In this document: positions 34,160 to 45,067 of the stretch, one piece after another
Numbering within the stretch: the stretch's first letter is position 1
How the letters are laid out: each line of letters starts with the position of its first letter
DNA from: Akebia trifoliata
Taxonomy: Eukaryota > Streptophyta > Magnoliopsida > Ranunculales > Lardizabalaceae
Assembly: GCA_017979445.1 (NCBI GenBank)
Contig: CM030718.1
Span: forward strand, 26,593,021 to 26,657,020
Direction: 5' to 3'
Length of the DNA stretch: 64,000 nt
Notes under the pieces: model-generated
Database searches by the model: none
Seen by the model: the letters and a program-made list of their open reading frames with translations, nothing else
What the model was told of the DNA's origin: nothing
Translations under genes and position numbers: made by a program

Positions 34160-35756
34160 ATGGAGTGGGCTTGGAGCTCGTTTGTGTGGTCAAGTATTTG
34201 CTTGTCAGCAGCTCTGCTTCTCCTCCAAATCCAGAGAAAGGCGAGGGGTGGTTCAAGAAAATTGCCTCCAGGCCCTCGGGGATGGCCGTTAGTTGGCAAC
34301 TTGTTTGATCTAGGAGCATTTCCGCACCAATCCCTAGCCGGACTACGAAAAAAATATGGCCCCGTCGTGTACTTACACTTGGGTGCGGTGAACACTGTCG
34401 TGATACAGTCGGCCGAAGCAGCCAAGGAGTTGTTCAAGAACCACGACATCTCCTTCGCAGGTCGCACCATCATTGAAACTATGAAAGTCTGCAACTATGA
34501 CAAAGGATCCATCGCCATCGCCCAATACGGACCATACTGGCGCATGTTGAGACGGTTATGTACCACGGAGCTATTAGTTAACAAACGGATCAATGAGACA
34601 GCATTTTTAAGGAGAGAGAGAGTCGATGACATGATCCGATGGATAGATGAGGAAGCACGGGTTGTACAAGGTGAGATAGCTGGAGTACACGTAGCTCGTT
34701 TTGTCTTTCTCATGACGTTCAACTTGCTTGGAAATCTCATCTTCTCCCGTGACTTGTTGGACCCTCAATCCAAGGAGGTGCCGAATTCTTTATTGCGATG
34801 GATGGAGTAATGAAGTGGGGCGGACAACCAAATGTAGCGGACTTCTTCCCCTTACTTAGATGGCTTGACCCGCAAGGTATAAAGATGAATATGGAACAGA
34901 ATCTCAAACGAGCTATCCACATTGTTTCCGGCTTTGTAAAGGAGCGGATTCAAGACCAACAGTCAGGAGAAGAGAAGACGAGAAAAGACTTCTTGGATGT
35001 CCTGTTAGAATTCGAAGGAGATGGAAAGGAAGAACCTGCGAAAATCTCGGACGGAAATATAAACATTTTGATACTGGTGAGTCTCGACTTCTTGAAACTA
35101 TTTGCATTTCTATGTGAGTACCACTAAATGTTTTCATCGTGCAGGAAATATTCTTGGCTGGCGCTGAAACAACGAGCAGCACAATAGAATGGGCAATGAC
35201 TGAGTTGCTTCGCAACCCCAAATCGATGATCAATGTGTGTACCGAGCTAAAGCGGGTCGTGGGATCGAGCAGGAAAGTTGAAGAAAGCGATATCGATGAC
35301 CTTCCATATTTGCAGGCCGTGGTGAAGGAAACATTAAGGTTACATGCTCCAATACCTTTCTTGGTTCCACGCAGAGCGGTAAAAGACAACTTCTTCATGG
35401 GGTATCTAATACCAAAGGATACACAAGTGCTAGTGAATGCATGGGCAATCGGAAGGGACCAAGATTCTTGGGATGACCCGTTGTCGTTTAAGCCGGAGAG
35501 GTTCTTGGATTCTGATATTGACTATCAAGGACACCATTTTGAGTTCATTCCATTTGGAGCCGGGCGAAGGATCTGTGCTGGTGTTCCATTAGCTCACCGA
35601 GTGCTTCACCTTGCTCTCGGATCATTACTACACAGTTTTGAGTGGGAGCTGGATCACGATGTCAGTCCAGAAACAATGGACATGGAGGACAGGATGGGTA
35701 TCACGCTGCGAAAGGCTGTTCCTTTAAAAGCACTGCCCAAAAAGCGAGTTGTATAA
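34160..35756 (+). pseudogene. CYP76A-like P450 gene D with a single frameshift
   Basis: Most diverged copy and almost intact. The start chosen is ATG 34,160 (MEWAWSSFVWSS), the usual CYP76A N-terminus; the frame is also open for four codons upstream but without an ATG. Exon 1 runs 34,160-35,076 with no intron at the position where A, B and C have intron 1, and exon 2 is 35,145-35,756 after a 68-bp intron. One base is missing in the G run at about 34,776-34,779 (SKEG changes to SKEV and a stop 11 codons later); restoring the frame would give about 509 residues with [32 protein letters not shown] and PFGAGRRICAG. So it is either a very young pseudogene or a functional gene with a sequencing error. 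Confidence 0.8.
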
Positions 35757-37080
35757 GAGAGGAACTCAAATGAATCATTTGCATGTAGAATCACCTACGA
35801 TGTTCAGTTGTTCTACAAGAGATGCCCATATGAATCTAAAAGGTAGAAGTTAATAAACTCTACATGGTCATTGACAGATTGAGCAAACACATAAAAATAG
35901 GACACCACTGAAAACAATAAAATCCAAGTGAAATGCCATGATAAGCCATTCCAATAAGAAACACTATGAAATGAGCACATCTTCCAAAAGAATAAAATGG
36001 TCCACAATGTCTTCATTCATCTGGAATCTACCCAATCCGTATTAAAGAACATAAGTGTGCAGAGGTTGAAGAAAATCATCAACAAAACGACCTGTTAATA
36101 TATAGGCACTTGCAGAATGTTCGAGTTATAGCTTAAAAGCCCAAGTGACCTACCTAAGCAAGCAACCATCATTAATCACCCAACCTCAAGAACCTATACG
36201 ACACGGGAGGGAGATCGTAACCATGACCCTCCCCATGGCATATAAATGTCAACAGAGCAAGAAAAAAAAAACTACTAGAAATACCATAGTGACAAGGATG
36301 CATCATATTATGGCTTCAACCTTTTCCATAATAGTGTTTATGACTGTAACGAGGTGATAGCAGCCAGACCAGCAGAACATGATTCTTCCCCATGAAAACA
36401 AAACAGAATGCAGTAGTCACTGAAGGAAACCTTGACCATCTCAACTTATCTTTCATACAAATATGTATATCTAATAAATAATAAAAAAGCACAAACTTAA
36501 TTTTCTGTGTCTTCCACATGGTACTCTAATTTTCAGAGCACCATGTAAGCAAAAAAGACAACTCATTATTAAGGTTTTAAATTTGATTGAGGGGATATTT
36601 GAGGGGCATTGAGAAATTCTCTCCACTCTTGAGAGACTACAACTCTCCCGCTCATTAAATTTTCCCAGAATCTCTCCATAACTTCTAATCTCAATAACCT
36701 ATAATAACGTCTAATTACATGCCATTACCTATTTACTTCTTTCTTAATACTCTCTATTTCCCATTCGCATCCAATCTTTCCATGGCATACATATCACTTC
36801 ACAGTTCACATTCTCAACTACCAATATTTCTTTATCCTCCTACATGGCATTTTCAGATAATGAAACCTCTCTCCCTCTTCCTCCACTCTCCTCCATGGGC
36901 TTTTCCATCTTACAAAATCAATCAATAAAAGCTAAAGAATGCAACAAAAATAATAATAATAACAAACATTTAAAATGGAGGTGGTACGCATTTCAGATCA
37001 CCTATCAAGAAAATGACCATAGGGAGAAGAATGTTCAGCAACTGAGGTTTTTTTTTTTTTTTTTATCGATTATTATTTGG
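35757..37080. other. Intergenic DNA without a recognisable gene
   Basis: It begins with the likely 3' UTR of gene D. Two blocks (35,996-36,015 and about 36,213-36,252) are shared with the copia LTR region at 27.3-27.7 kb. The remainder is AT-rich, with a poly-T run at 37,050-37,063. Confidence 0.4.
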
Positions 37081-37084
37081 ATTT

Positions 37085-37213
37085 GGCAGGTCGCTTGTTG
37101 TGCAGTTTAAGAGCATTGTTCATCCCTGCAAGTATGAGAACGATGATGTTCAAGAGGACAAGGAGGTGAATCTGAACAGATTCTACAAAGATTTCTTCAA
37201 AATCCAATAGTGA
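37085..37213 (+). other. Exon-like segment of unknown origin
   Basis: After a pyrimidine tract and a CAG acceptor-like site (37,088-37,090), a frame reads RSLVVQFKSIVHPCKYEND, then DVQEDKEVNLNRFYKDFFKI and Q-stop (39-40 residues). The composition is protein-like and richer in G/C than its surroundings. I do not recognise the protein. It could be a captured exon or chance. Confidence 0.25.
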
Positions 37214-37714
37214 GGTAAGATGCCAATCCTAGATTCTCATAACAAGCAAACATCGACGATGATTTAATCCACATATTATTTCAGTTACCACTCACATTTT
37301 TTGATCTGTTACTTCTCTTGCAGTACATGTCTACATTTTCAAAAGCTTAGTAGACAAATGAGTCAAGACATGAATTAATTGGCTCAATAAAATTTACCAC
37401 CCGAATGGAGTAGTGTTCAGCAACCTAGGTATGCTTCCAGGTTCATGAGATCAAGTCTCCCCACTCACGCTTTACCCAATACATCTGCTTGTGGTGGTAG
37501 AGCATATCTGCAGGGATTAGTTTCACCTCCAAAGGAGGTGGGGACACCCTATCGCACAAAAATAAATAATAAAAAAATTGAAACACAGACATAAGTCAAG
37601 ACACCACAACTCATACACTGGTCATCTCTACCATATATAATGAAAATAGGACCTATATGACATTAATCATTTTGCCCACTTTCCCAAAATTGCCCCTATA
37701 CTATAAACTAGCAC

Positions 37715-38330
37715 TATTTTTTTTTTTTTTTTGATAAGTTTTTTTTTTTTTTTTTTTTTTTTTGGTAAGTATAAACTTTTTTTTTTATAAGTATAATATA
37801 TTGAAAACGGGGGAAACAAGATACAATGGGGCCGAGAAAGCCTCATAAAGAGCTACAAAAGAAAAGGAAAGCTACAACATCAATGATTACAAAAAGTGTC
37901 CCATCTAAAAACAAAATCGTCAAAAGTAATCCCCACGAAATCTATGTTCTGATTGGACCAAAAGTATAAAAGGCCCAAGATCTCCAAGAAACCAGCATGA
38001 GAACTACCGATCTTATTATTGAAAACTCTGTTATTTCGCTCATTCCAAACCCCCCAAGTAATTGCTGATGGAAGCATTGTCCACAAGAACCGTTTTCTGG
38101 TATGAAAAGTATTACTGTTCCACTCAACTAGCAACGAGGAGAATTTACGTGGAAAGACCCAATTAATACGGAAAAGATCAAGGAAATTAGACCAAATATA
38201 ATAAGAAAAGGAACAATGAATGAAAATATGATCAACTGATTCCCCTTCCCTCAAACATAGGGGACAACTATTTTGAGACTTTTGGTAGCTTATGAAGGGA
38301 ACCTCTTGACCATCCCTAAAGTTGGCTTAA
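37715..38330 (-). mobile_element. 5'-truncated LINE 3' end with poly(A) tail
   Basis: On the reverse strand, GESVDHIFIHCSFSYYIWSN and ITWGVWNERNNRVFN are the zinc-binding C-terminal domain of plant LINE reverse transcriptases. It is followed by a short 3' UTR and a long A tail (T runs at about 37,718-37,790 on the + strand). The frame is open for 124 codons, so the insertion is fairly young. The target duplication was not resolved because of the T runs. Confidence 0.8.
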
Positions 38331-39612
38331 GCATTCATCTCCCCTTGTCTCCTAAGCACTCATCTCCCCTCTCCTCTTTCTCACAGTGGTTTTGTTTTCT
38401 CTGGATTTTTCAAAATGCCATTGCTTCAATTCGATAAGTTGGTTTGCAACAAGAAATCCTACTGTTTAAAATATCTAGTCCAGATATTCACAAGATGCCC
38501 ATATTAAATATTTTTATTCAAATGTAAAACCATTCATATTTTTTTAAATCGGATAAGTAAAACTGTCATGAAACTTCCCAACAAAACCTTTAGAAACTTT
38601 GCTTCTTACAACCAACAAAGATGTATACAAACGTAATAGTCATTCTACCTACCCATTTACCTTTTTAATAAATTTTCTATTACTTTTCTCCTTTAAAAAA
38701 AAAAGGCAAAGCTGTTATTTTAGGAACATGTGCATATCCCCTAGTTGTAGTAATCAACCTGGCCTAATGCCAGCCCAAACTATACTACCCTGGTCAAATT
38801 GGACCCTCCCATGATGCATATCTGTCAGAACAACAGATGAATACAGTACTTAGGGTAAATGCTGTTACTCCTATATACTGCATTTTGGTGGCTGTCTCAC
38901 TGCCCCCATTTTGCTCTCTAAATAAAATTGTCTGTTACCAATCAAAAATCAAAAGATAAAAAAATACCAGTATCTGTGGAAAAGGAAACAAAATCATACC
39001 GTTGGAATAAACAATCCATTTCAAGCTTACCCGGCCAGTATTACACTAAAACAACTAAGGAAAAACATGTACTTGAGTTACCATGCAACAAAAAGTTTAA
39101 CACATTCACTATAGAAGAAATCTGTCCCGCAATTTTTTGAACTTTCAATAGAAAAAGGTTTTATATACATATGTGCTAATGAGTGTTTCTATGGATGTAT
39201 ACCTGTCAAAAGACAATGGGTAGGACTTACTGGTACCTTCTTCTTTTCAAAGAAGTGAGCTTAGTGGTACAATCTAGGTTTACAAGGAAGTGGTTGCAAA
39301 ATAAAATATATAGTTCACCTCTGAAAAATAGAAGTTCTGATGCCAAAAACTGTACCTTAACTGCCAGAATAAAGTCTTCTTGGAACTAAAGAATCCAAAA
39401 GAATGAAATTTGCACCATTTCCTTGACCAAGAAAACAACTCATGGTCACCAAACTGCATCCAAAACATAAAGTGGCCTCAAGACTTTAATCAGAGCAAAC
39501 TGTCGATGATACTTTACCCAAATATAGCTCCAACTCAGCTGGTTGTCATCTTATGAGGATAGCAAGAAATCTGCTTGGCAAATCAATCATCCAATAAGCT
39601 GGAAAAAAAATG
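38331..39612. other. Intergenic DNA and 3' UTR of the PSI-like gene
   Basis: No gene is recognised in 38,331-39,400. The stretch next to the stop codon (about 39,450-39,612) is the likely 3' UTR of the reverse-strand gene. Confidence 0.4.
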
Positions 39613-41283
39613 TTATTCTTTTAAATCCAAATAATCCGTCAACTCTCTTCCACTAGTGCACTCCAATAAGGCTTTTGCATTAAGTTCTCTCCCAAATCTC
39701 CAAAGATAATTCAGACCCACAAGAAGTTCTGTGATTGCAGTTTCCGTCTTTCCCTGATCTGCAAAGTAGAGGGTTTGTACAAGAAGAACATTGGTCCCAG
39801 AAACCAAGCTCTGCTGCTCGAAACTCCGTTCAGCCTGCCACCTTATCATGTTATGGGCAAGTGGAGCCAACCATTCTAATATCCTTGACAATGCTTCACT
39901 CCACTCTGCCGCAAGATCAGCATCATAAACTGATGCAGCCAAACTCTTTGAATATGGCTTCAGCCTTGCTCTCAGGGTCACTCTCAAACTTTTCGGCAAC
40001 ATATTGTATAAATCATCTCTTGCGTCCGGACCAATCAAGTGAGGAGATACCACAAGTTTCTCAATAACGATAATAACACTTGCATAGTGGAAGGCTAAAG
40101 CAGAAGCACCGAGAGTTGACGGAGGAGCGTTCAAGAACCTACGCTTGGAGCTAAAGAGGGAGAAAGCGAGCGGGTCTGCAATGACATCTTTTTTACCATC
40201 AAGAATTCCAGAATGAAACCCATTTGAGCTCGGATAACCATTGTTGACTGGAACACAGCTATGCAAGACAGGAGAATCGTTTCCAGCCATTATGCACCCT
40301 TTGAAAGGTCCAACAGGAGCAAACCGCTTGCTTTTCGAATGTTGGGGCTTCATGTGAAGAGTAGACGAATGTGCATGAGTCTTCCATTGAATGTTGCTCA
40401 ATTTATTTGTACCAAAAATTGGACCCGATTTCGTAGTTGACCTTCCGATAGGACCTGAAGCAAACCTACTAAGGTTATTCTCGGATGGATACACCGAAGA
40501 TTGCAATAGTGAGGAAATGGAATAGCTGCGAGGAAGATAACCCGTATTTGTATTTCTTGAGTCATGGATTCCCACCACAGATGCAATCTGATGAGTTCCA
40601 AATACATGTTTGATCCTCCCAAATGTCGTAAATAAAGATCTAGCCAAAAGATGGACAATGTAATCGTAAGTCTTGTTCCACAAAGAAAGCTCTCGTAGAT
40701 TCTTCACCTCTGTTCGTTGCCAGACAACCTTCTGTTGGAACTCGAGTAAGTTCCCTCGATTTGAATCATTACTTCCTTGCATTCTCCTCAGAGTTTGTTC
40801 AAGTTCCGCAAGCACTTCAAGCTCTTGATATAAATTCGCACTAAATGCGACAAATCTACTCATTTTCTTAACTTTTCTCTCCATTTTCTTCCATGTGAAT
40901 TCCCAACCATATGAATCCACATTATTCTGGATAAGATCATTGAACAAGTGCTCAAACCGCTGCAAAATGGGATCCACACACCGCTTCCCAAGCCTCGCCA
41001 CGGATCTCGCCACAAGTACAAGGTTCTCAACTATCTCTGCACACACCAACCCTACTAAGAAATCATCGTCGTCTGATACAAGCTTCCTAACACCATCCAA
41101 TTTCATGATCTCTTCCCTCAACCGAATGATTTGTTTATCGCCCAAACACTGCCATAGATGAACCACTTTCGACATCAAGCTTGCAATTTCAAATGCTAAC
41201 ACTCCGATCGCCAACTTCTCACTCTCCAATGGATTCCTCCGTGATGTTCTCCACAGATTACTAAACCACGATTCAGAAACCAT
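39613..41283 (-). CDS. PSK SIMULATOR-like protein (DUF3475/DUF668)
   Basis: Single coding exon of 556 aa. The ATG at 41,283 (MVSESWFSNLW) is chosen; the frame is open for 12 more codons upstream but with no ATG. Residues about 20-77 (EKLAIGVLAFEIASLMSKVV to LREEIMKLDGVRKLV) are the DUF3475 domain, and residues about 385-475 (LGASALAFHYASVIIVIEKL to EWLAPLAHNMIRWQAE) are DUF668. The middle is serine-rich. This pair defines the plant PSK SIMULATOR/ACRE137-like family, implicated in growth downstream of phytosulfokine signalling and induced in Avr9/Cf-9 responses. Members such as Arabidopsis PSI1 start MGG and may be myristoylated; this one does not, so it belongs to the other branch. No damage is seen in the frame. 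A leader intron is inferred upstream. Confidence 0.92.
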   Translation of the reverse strand: MVSESWFSNLWRTSRRNPLESEKLAIGVLAFEIASLMSKVVHLWQCLGDKQIIRLREEIMKLDGVRKLVSDDDDFLVGLVCAEIVENLVLVARSVARLGKRCVDPILQRFEHLFNDLIQNNVDSYGWEFTWKKMERKVKKMSRFVAFSANLYQELEVLAELEQTLRRMQGSNDSNRGNLLEFQQKVVWQRTEVKNLRELSLWNKTYDYIVHLLARSLFTTFGRIKHVFGTHQIASVVGIHDSRNTNTGYLPRSYSISSLLQSSVYPSENNLSRFASGPIGRSTTKSGPIFGTNKLSNIQWKTHAHSSTLHMKPQHSKSKRFAPVGPFKGCIMAGNDSPVLHSCVPVNNGYPSSNGFHSGILDGKKDVIADPLAFSLFSSKRRFLNAPPSTLGASALAFHYASVIIVIEKLVVSPHLIGPDARDDLYNMLPKSLRVTLRARLKPYSKSLAASVYDADLAAEWSEALSRILEWLAPLAHNMIRWQAERSFEQQSLVSGTNVLLVQTLYFADQGKTETAITELLVGLNYLWRFGRELNAKALLECTSGRELTDYLDLKE

Positions 41284-41360
41284 CCTATCCCCCACTACCC
41301 CTCCCCTCCTTTTTTCCAAAAAAGGGAGAAATCTAAAAATCTACAAAAATAAAGTAAAAC

Positions 41361-42140
41361 TCCAACTCGCACTGTTCTCGTGATTTCTGCATTAAATCCA
41401 AAAAACAACAGTAAACGATTGGTCGAATTAAAAAAAAAAAAATGGCAACCAAATCACGCAATTATTCACGAAACAATGCATATATAATTAAAAATCGCTA
41501 CTTTTTAATATCTAAATCTAAATCAGATAAGCAAAGATGATTTTCGCAGTAAGAATTCTGAAAAAAAAATCTCAAGAATGAGCATTGAAGATGAGGTGAA
41601 GAAGAAGAAAAAGGACAAAACTCCAATTCACACCGTTCTCGAGATTTCTGCATTAAATCCAAAAAACAACAGTAAACGAATAGTTGAATCAAAAAAATGC
41701 AACCAAATCACCCAATTATTCACGAAACAATGCACATATAATTAAAAATCGCTACTTTTTAATATCAAAATCTAAATCAGATAAGAAAAGATGATTTTCA
41801 CAGTAAGAATTCTGAAAATAAAAAATCTCAAGAATGAGCATTGAAGATGAGGTGAAGAAGAAGAAGAAAAAGGAGAAACCTCCAATTCGCACTGTTCTCG
41901 TGATTTCTGCATTAAATCCAAAAAACAACAATAAACGAATAGTCGAATCAAAAAAATGGCAACCAAATCACCCAATTATTCACGAAACAATGCATATATA
42001 ATTAAAATCGCTACTTTTTAATATCAAAATCTAAATCAGATAAGCAAAGATGATTTTCACAGTAAGAATTCTGAAAAAAAAAAAAAAAAAAAATTCTCTA
42101 GAATGAGCATTGAAGATGAGGTGAAGAAGAAGAAAAAGGA
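41361..42140. repeat. Three tandem copies of a ~260-bp unit
   Basis: Unit starts at about 41,361, 41,622 and 41,881 (TCCAACTCGC, TCCAATTCAC, TCCAATTCGC), each followed by GATTTCTGCATTAAATCC, AACAACAGTAAACGA, CCAATTATTCACGAAACAA, ATCGCTACTTTTTAATAT, AGATGATTTTC and GAGCATTGAAGATGAGG. Copies differ by a few substitutions and A-run lengths. They lie in the inferred leader intron. Confidence 0.9.
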
Positions 42141-42142
42141 CA

Positions 42143-42157
42143 AAACCCTAACCCTAA
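42143..42157 (-). promoter_or_regulatory. Telo-box-like motif
   Basis: AAACCCTAACCCTAA (plus strand) directly follows the third tandem unit; a second, AACCTAACCCTAAA, is at 42,274-42,286. Telo-boxes (AAACCCTAA) are known near the transcription starts of many plant growth-related genes. The role here is inferred. Confidence 0.4.
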
Positions 42158-42719
42158 TTCTCAACATAAATCTCGCGATTTCTAAATTCTATCTCAAAAG
42201 TAAAGAAAATCTAAAATTAGCTCAGTTAAACTTAAACAATTACTTCAAACAATAGAGCAAACAAAAAAAAGAAAACCTAACCCTAAATCTACACCAGAAT
42301 TGTCTCAAATCTCAAGATCAAAGCGCCAAGAAGTTCAATAATCAGAGGAAACTCATCAAAAAACTCACCAATTCCAAGAAGAAAATAGAGCTACGAATCG
42401 TAGAGAAACAACATCGATCTCGCCACGCAGCACTGACCCGATCTGGAAAAACAAGAGTTTCGAAAGAGGATAAGAAGTAGTTGAGAAGTGCAGTGGTGTG
42501 TGTTTGAGCCAGATGGACAGACCTGATATCGAGAATTCTAGATCGAGAAAAAAGTAAAAAAAAAAAAAGCAAAAGCTGAGAGAGATACATAGAGCCCACA
42601 TAGGCGTCAGATAGCCGCAAACTGTATTGGACGGACGATACGGACATATAATTGGTGACAAAAATGAAAACCGGATACGGACATACGGTTCGACCGGAAG
42701 ATGGTTTTTACTTTCACTC

Positions 42720-42840
42720 GCACTTCCCTTACTAACATAGTAAGATTTTGAACCTTACTAGGGGTCGTTTTGGTCAAATGGATTACTATATTTGGCCATA
42801 TAACACCGCAGCCCACTAAATTTTATGGAAAATTTTAGAG
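42720..42840. repeat. R1 repeat fragment
   Basis: CCTTACTAACATAGTAAG, CTTACTAGGGGTC, CAAATGGATTACTATATTTG and CCACTAAATTTTATGGAA match R1, truncated. Confidence 0.55.
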
Positions 42841-42931
42841 AAAAAATATAGGCGGATTTACAATGGGGGCTGTTGGGGCACTTGCCCCTACAAGAATTTT
42901 CAAATCCTATGGGTTAATGAGCTATTGTAAT

Positions 42932-43155
42932 TAAGGGTGCAAGTTAAAGCGGTTCAAACCGAGAATCAAATCAAATCGTGTATTTTAAATTGGTTTGATT
43001 CGATTTAAATTAAATACAGTTTGATTTCAGATTGAAAATATGAAAAACCGATAGATTCAGTTTGATTTTCGGTTCAAACTTAATAAAAAATCAAACCAAT
43101 AACTATTTTTAAATAACATATAAGTTTTTTTTTTTCGTTTTTTAAAACCCTAAGT

Positions 43156-43195
<40 letters not shown>

Positions 43196-43321
43196 CTTCC
43201 AATTGAGGCTAAGGTTAAGGGCTGCGGGTTGCTCTTAACTCCGACAACTGATGGTTCGTCTTTCTCTTTCTCTCATGTGGTTAGTGGTTAGCGACTGCAT
43301 CTCAACTCCGACGACCGACGG

Positions 43322-43367
<46 letters not shown>

Positions 43368-43963
43368 ATTAAAGATGAAGTATTTAAATCATTTTTGTTA
43401 ATCTCTCATAAAACATCATAGTCAAGGTGGTATTTCAACAAGCTCATATTATAGTCTCTCATATTACAGTGGTGTGTGTGTGTAGAAGAATCCTTATGAA
43501 ATTTCATGTTATCTTACCCAAATTATTAGATTTTATTATATAAATTTATTTTGGTAAAGTTTCTAAATTTTTTGAATCTAATAACTCTTGTGGTCCTCAT
43601 GTAAGGAAATTAGATTGGTAAAACGGCATAGACTTTATGTTAATGACAAGTTGTTTGTAAATGTCTCTCTCTCTCTCTCTCTCTTTCAGTCACATTGGGT
43701 AGGGGGTAGGTAACGATGGAGATGGTCATTCGATCTTCTCTACTGCAACTATCTCTCCATCTACAATTACTAAAGAAGGTATGAGTTATCATCATTTTAT
43801 TGAAAAATTTGTGGAAATTTTTTTTTCAACCCATGGAATTGAACTGAACCAAATCGAATTAAGATCGGTTTGGTTCTAGTTCTCATATAATGGAATCGAC
43901 CTTGGTCAGTTTGCTTCTAATTTTTCTCTAAATCGAACCAATCCGAACCAAGTTGTACCCCTA
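42932..43963. mobile_element. Non-autonomous hAT-like element (TAGGGGTGCAA ends)
   Basis: The ends are TAAGGGTGCAAGTTAAAGC and, read inward, TAGGGGTACAACTTGGTTCG. The flanks ATTGTAAT (42,924-42,931) and ATTGTAAC (43,964-43,971) agree at 7 of 8. Subterminal zones carry many GGTTCGATT/AATCGAACC repeats. The centre holds three (CT)n microsatellites (43,159-43,192, 43,327-43,361, 43,664-43,685) and two related GC-richer blocks (CAACTCCGACGACCGACGGG type). No transposase. Confidence 0.7.
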
Positions 43964-44093
43964 ATTGTAACAAATATTAGCGATGGATTAAAAAATTCAC
44001 TGTTATTAACCCCACAAAAAAAAAATCACTCTTAGTTGCCCCCACATGGGCAAAATCTTGACTTCGTTCTTGAAAAAATATATATTATATATA

Positions 44094-44383
44094 GGGTGAC
44101 ATTCGGCGGCCAACGTTAAGGAGTCAAAAAAATTTCATATGGCTTAAAAGTTTCAGATTGAATTGGTTTTTTGTGAGGATGATCTCTATGGTGAGGAGAA
44201 CATCCTCACAAAAAATCAATCTAATCTTAGACTTCTAAATCCATCAAAAGTCGTTTAAAAATTATCGGTAGAAAATCGATGGTCCACAATTCTCATCCTC
44301 ATCAAAAATCAATTCAATCTAAAACTTTTAAGTCATATAAGATAAATGCGTTGGCTCCCTAACATTGACTGTCGAGCCTGACC
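44094..44383. mobile_element. TAF element 5 (degenerate)
   Basis: GGGTGACATTCGGCGGCC at the left, (TA)n on both sides, and hairpin cores with TGAGGATGATCTCTATGG, more diverged than elements 1-4 (AGATTGAATTGG instead of GGAATGGGCTGA). Confidence 0.7.
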
Positions 44384-44408
44384 ATATATATATATATATA
44401 TATTTATA

Positions 44409-44622
44409 GGTGGCATTCGGAGGCATTAAAGAGAGTCGAACATTTTTTCAATGTATGGGTTAGAAGTCTTGGAATGGGCTGATTTTTTGTGAGAATGATC
44501 TTTTATGATGTAGAGATCATCCTCACCAAAAATCAACTCGTTCTGAAAACTTCTAACCCCGTCAAAAATGTTTACAAAAAATTGACGATCCATAATTCTT
44601 TAACTTATAACCCAATGCTTCC
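44409..44622. mobile_element. TAF element 6 (half-element)
   Basis: Only one hairpin (GGAATGGGCTGATTTTTTGT ... CAACTCGTTCTG) and the central spacer are present; the second half is missing before the next (TA)n tract. Confidence 0.7.
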
Positions 44623-44633
44623 ATATATATAGA

Positions 44634-44666
<33 letters not shown>

Positions 44667-45046
44667 GGGTCACGTTATTACGACCCCCTTTTGGACCCCC
44701 TTTGCGACACACCTTTTTGTCTTATATGGGCAAAAATGTTTGGAATGGGCTGATTTTTTGTGAGGATGATCTCTATGGTGAGGGGATCATCCTGGCAAAA
44801 AATCATCCCATTCCAAAACTTCTAACCCCATCAAAATAGATTTACAAAAATTTGACGGTCTATAATTTTTCAACAAAAATCGGACGGTCTAGAAGTTTTG
44901 GAATGGGATGATTTTTTGCAAGGATGATCCCCTCACCATAGAGATCATCCTCACAAAAAATCAGCCCATTCCAAACATTTTTGCCCATATAAGACAAAAA
45001 GGTGTGTCGCAAAGGGGGTCCAAAAGGGGTCGTAATAACGTGACCC
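44667..45046. mobile_element. TAF element 7 (near-perfect foldback)
   Basis: 380 bp. The left end GGGTCACGTTATTACGACC continues through CCCTTTTGGACCCCCTTTGC; the right end is its exact reverse complement for more than 60 bp. The core hairpins and spacer are of TAF type. The arms are unique to this copy in the window. Confidence 0.88.
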
Positions 45047-45067
45047 ATATATATATATATATATATA

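Larger units (their letters stand above)
41341..42368 (-). other. Inferred intron in the 5' leader of the PSI-like gene
   Basis: On the reverse strand a strong donor, GGAATTG|GTGAGT (intron from 42,368), follows a leader-like pyrimidine-rich stretch (about 42,560-42,369). An acceptor TTTTTGTAG (ending at 41,341) lies 57 bp before the start codon. The intron contains the 3 x 260-bp tandem repeat and two telo-box-like motifs. Inferred from sequence only. Confidence 0.5.

Noticed and set aside
41284..41319. Twelve extra N-terminal residues for the PSI-like protein
   Set aside because: The extension starts at TTG; the first ATG is at 41,283 and matches the family N-terminus in outline.
42342..42661. 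Open frames upstream of the PSI-like gene as separate proteins
   Set aside because: Low-complexity Phe/Ser-rich translations of the pyrimidine-rich leader; no domains.
43153..43361. CT-rich tracts as promoter elements of a gene
   Set aside because: They lie inside a non-autonomous hAT element with no gene downstream.
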